A stretch of DNA of 64,000 nucleotides from Lysobacter concretionis Ko07 = DSM 16239 (GTDB lineage Bacteria; Pseudomonadota; Gammaproteobacteria; Xanthomonadales; Xanthomonadaceae): NCBI RefSeq assembly GCF_000768345.1, contig NZ_AVPS01000004.1, positions 124,001-188,000 of the forward strand. The letters are read 5' to 3'. A program made the position numbers and the translations under genes. Of the stretch, positions 63,493 to 64,000 are shown piece by piece. The notes under the pieces were generated by a model that searched no databases, was not told the origin of the DNA, and worked only from the letters and a program-made list of their open reading frames with translations. How positions within the stretch are numbered: position 1 is the stretch's first letter; every line of letters begins with the position of its first letter.

Positions 63493-63716
63493 CCGTTCTT
63501 GGGCTGTGTGCGCTTGAATCCCCGATCCCCCGCCATAAACGCCTCCAGCATGTGCGGGATCAACTTCTCTGCATCGACCGCCTCGCCATACGCCTGCGCG
63601 TGCAGCGCGGCGTAGCGGTCGAGGTCGGCTTTCAAGCTGGCCGGGCAGGCAAAGGTCAGTTTGACGCTTTCGGTCTTGGGCAGCGGCCCGAGCCGCAGCT
63701 TCTTGGTCGTGCTCAT
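63474..63716 (-). CDS. DUF2274 protein of a conjugative element
   Basis: 80 aa. KLRLGPLPKTESVKLTFACP, then a helical part ending LIPHMLEAFMAGDRGFKR, is the DUF2274 pattern. Such genes commonly follow trbI in integrative conjugative elements; function unknown, though the ribbon-helix-helix-like look suggests a small regulator. Its ATG overlaps the trbI stop (ATGA). Confidence 0.85.
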   Translation of the reverse strand: MSTTKKLRLGPLPKTESVKLTFACPASLKADLDRYAALHAQAYGEAVDAEKLIPHMLEAFMAGDRGFKRTQPKNGKAAPA

Positions 63717-64000
63717 TGCGAAGCTCCCCGATTGAAGAACAGCGGCTGGTACGGCCGCAGCACCAGATCCCGGTTGACGATGATTCGCACGGGCAGGCCA
63801 GGCCGCTCGGTCAGCGTCGGCTGGATGTTCATGTTGCGTCGGGTGATCTCCTGGCCGACCTGATTGATGCTGTCCTGGGCGCTGTCACGCCCGGCGATGA
63901 CGATGCGGTTGCCGTCTTGGCGGTTCTCCGGCGCGGCCAGTTCTGCGCCGACGCCCAGCAGCGTCGTCAGCACCGCGCCCGCGACGATGCGCTTCCAGTG
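63713..64000 (-). CDS. trbI: Conjugal transfer protein TrbI, C-terminal part (continues beyond window)
   Basis: VirB10-type protein spanning the envelope in the mating channel. The frame is open to the last base of the window; only the C-terminal 95 residues are present. RIVAGAVLTTLLGVGAEL, GQEITRRNMNIQPTL and RPGLPVRIIVNRDLVLRPY are typical of the VirB10/TrbI outer-membrane-side end. The rest of the trb module should lie to the right. Confidence 0.9.
   Translation of the reverse strand, partial: HWKRIVAGAVLTTLLGVGAELAAPENRQDGNRIVIAGRDSAQDSINQVGQEITRRNMNIQPTLTERPGLPVRIIVNRDLVLRPYQPLFFNRGASQ

Overview
The window is a GC-rich (roughly two-thirds G+C), gene-dense stretch of a gammaproteobacterial chromosome. 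Protein sequences and the gene order fimV-truA-trpF-trpB-trpA-accD, glmM, tpiA-secG-tRNA-nuoA-N, rimP-nusA-infB-rbfA-truB-rpsO-pnp, sdhCDAB-sdhE and pgsA-tRNA-Gly-tRNA-Cys-tRNA-Leu point to the Xanthomonadaceae/Lysobacteraceae (Lysobacter or Luteimonas-like). That placement is inference from gene order and protein character, not from a search.

Layout. 1-10.35 kb: the C-terminal part of FimV, truA, the tryptophan genes trpF-B-A, accD, glmM, a 2OG-Fe(II) oxygenase, a reverse-strand hypoxanthine-DNA glycosylase, tpiA and secG. 10.47-25.5 kb: tRNA-Leu(GAG) and the full 14-gene complex I operon nuoA-N, with most genes overlapping or nearly touching. 25.7-35.1 kb: initiator tRNA, two intrinsic terminators, then the transcription/translation cluster rimP-nusA-infB-rbfA, a REP-like inverted repeat, truB, rpsO and pnp. 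35.2-37.3 kb, reverse strand: a small membrane protein, a TatD nuclease and an SDR. 37.4-42.9 kb: glycine-zipper envelope protein, glutaryl-CoA dehydrogenase, GNAT and a fused E1 alpha/beta 2-oxoacid dehydrogenase. 42.9-48.9 kb: ygfZ (reverse), an SDHAF4-like assembly factor, sdhCDAB, a MAPEG protein, sdhE and a YgfX-like gene. 48.9-62.6 kb: lolC-lolD, comEC, exbB-exbD, msbA, lpxK, kdsB, a low-molecular-weight phosphatase, a DUF445 protein (reverse), uvrC and pgsA. Nearly everything is housekeeping: respiration (complexes I and II), RNA and protein synthesis, and envelope lipid and lipoprotein export.

The unusual part is the right end (62.6-64.0 kb). A tRNA-Gly and a tRNA-Cys are followed by the 5' half only of a tRNA-Leu(UAA), cut off just after the anticodon stem. 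About 160 bp further on is a second, complete tRNA-Leu(UAA) whose anticodon loop is split between U34 and A35 by a 233-nt group I intron with a recognisable P1-P9 core. It is followed by a strong terminator and, on the reverse strand, a DUF2274 gene and the end of trbI, the tail of a conjugation module. The simplest reading is that an integrative conjugative element entered the resident tRNA-Leu(UAA) gene and brought a replacement gene carrying a self-splicing intron. The intron splits the sequence that was apparently the insertion target.

A second pattern is a scatter of short tandem duplications (7-15 bp units, period 13-15 bp, often 14) in gaps between genes, usually just after a stop codon or around a start.
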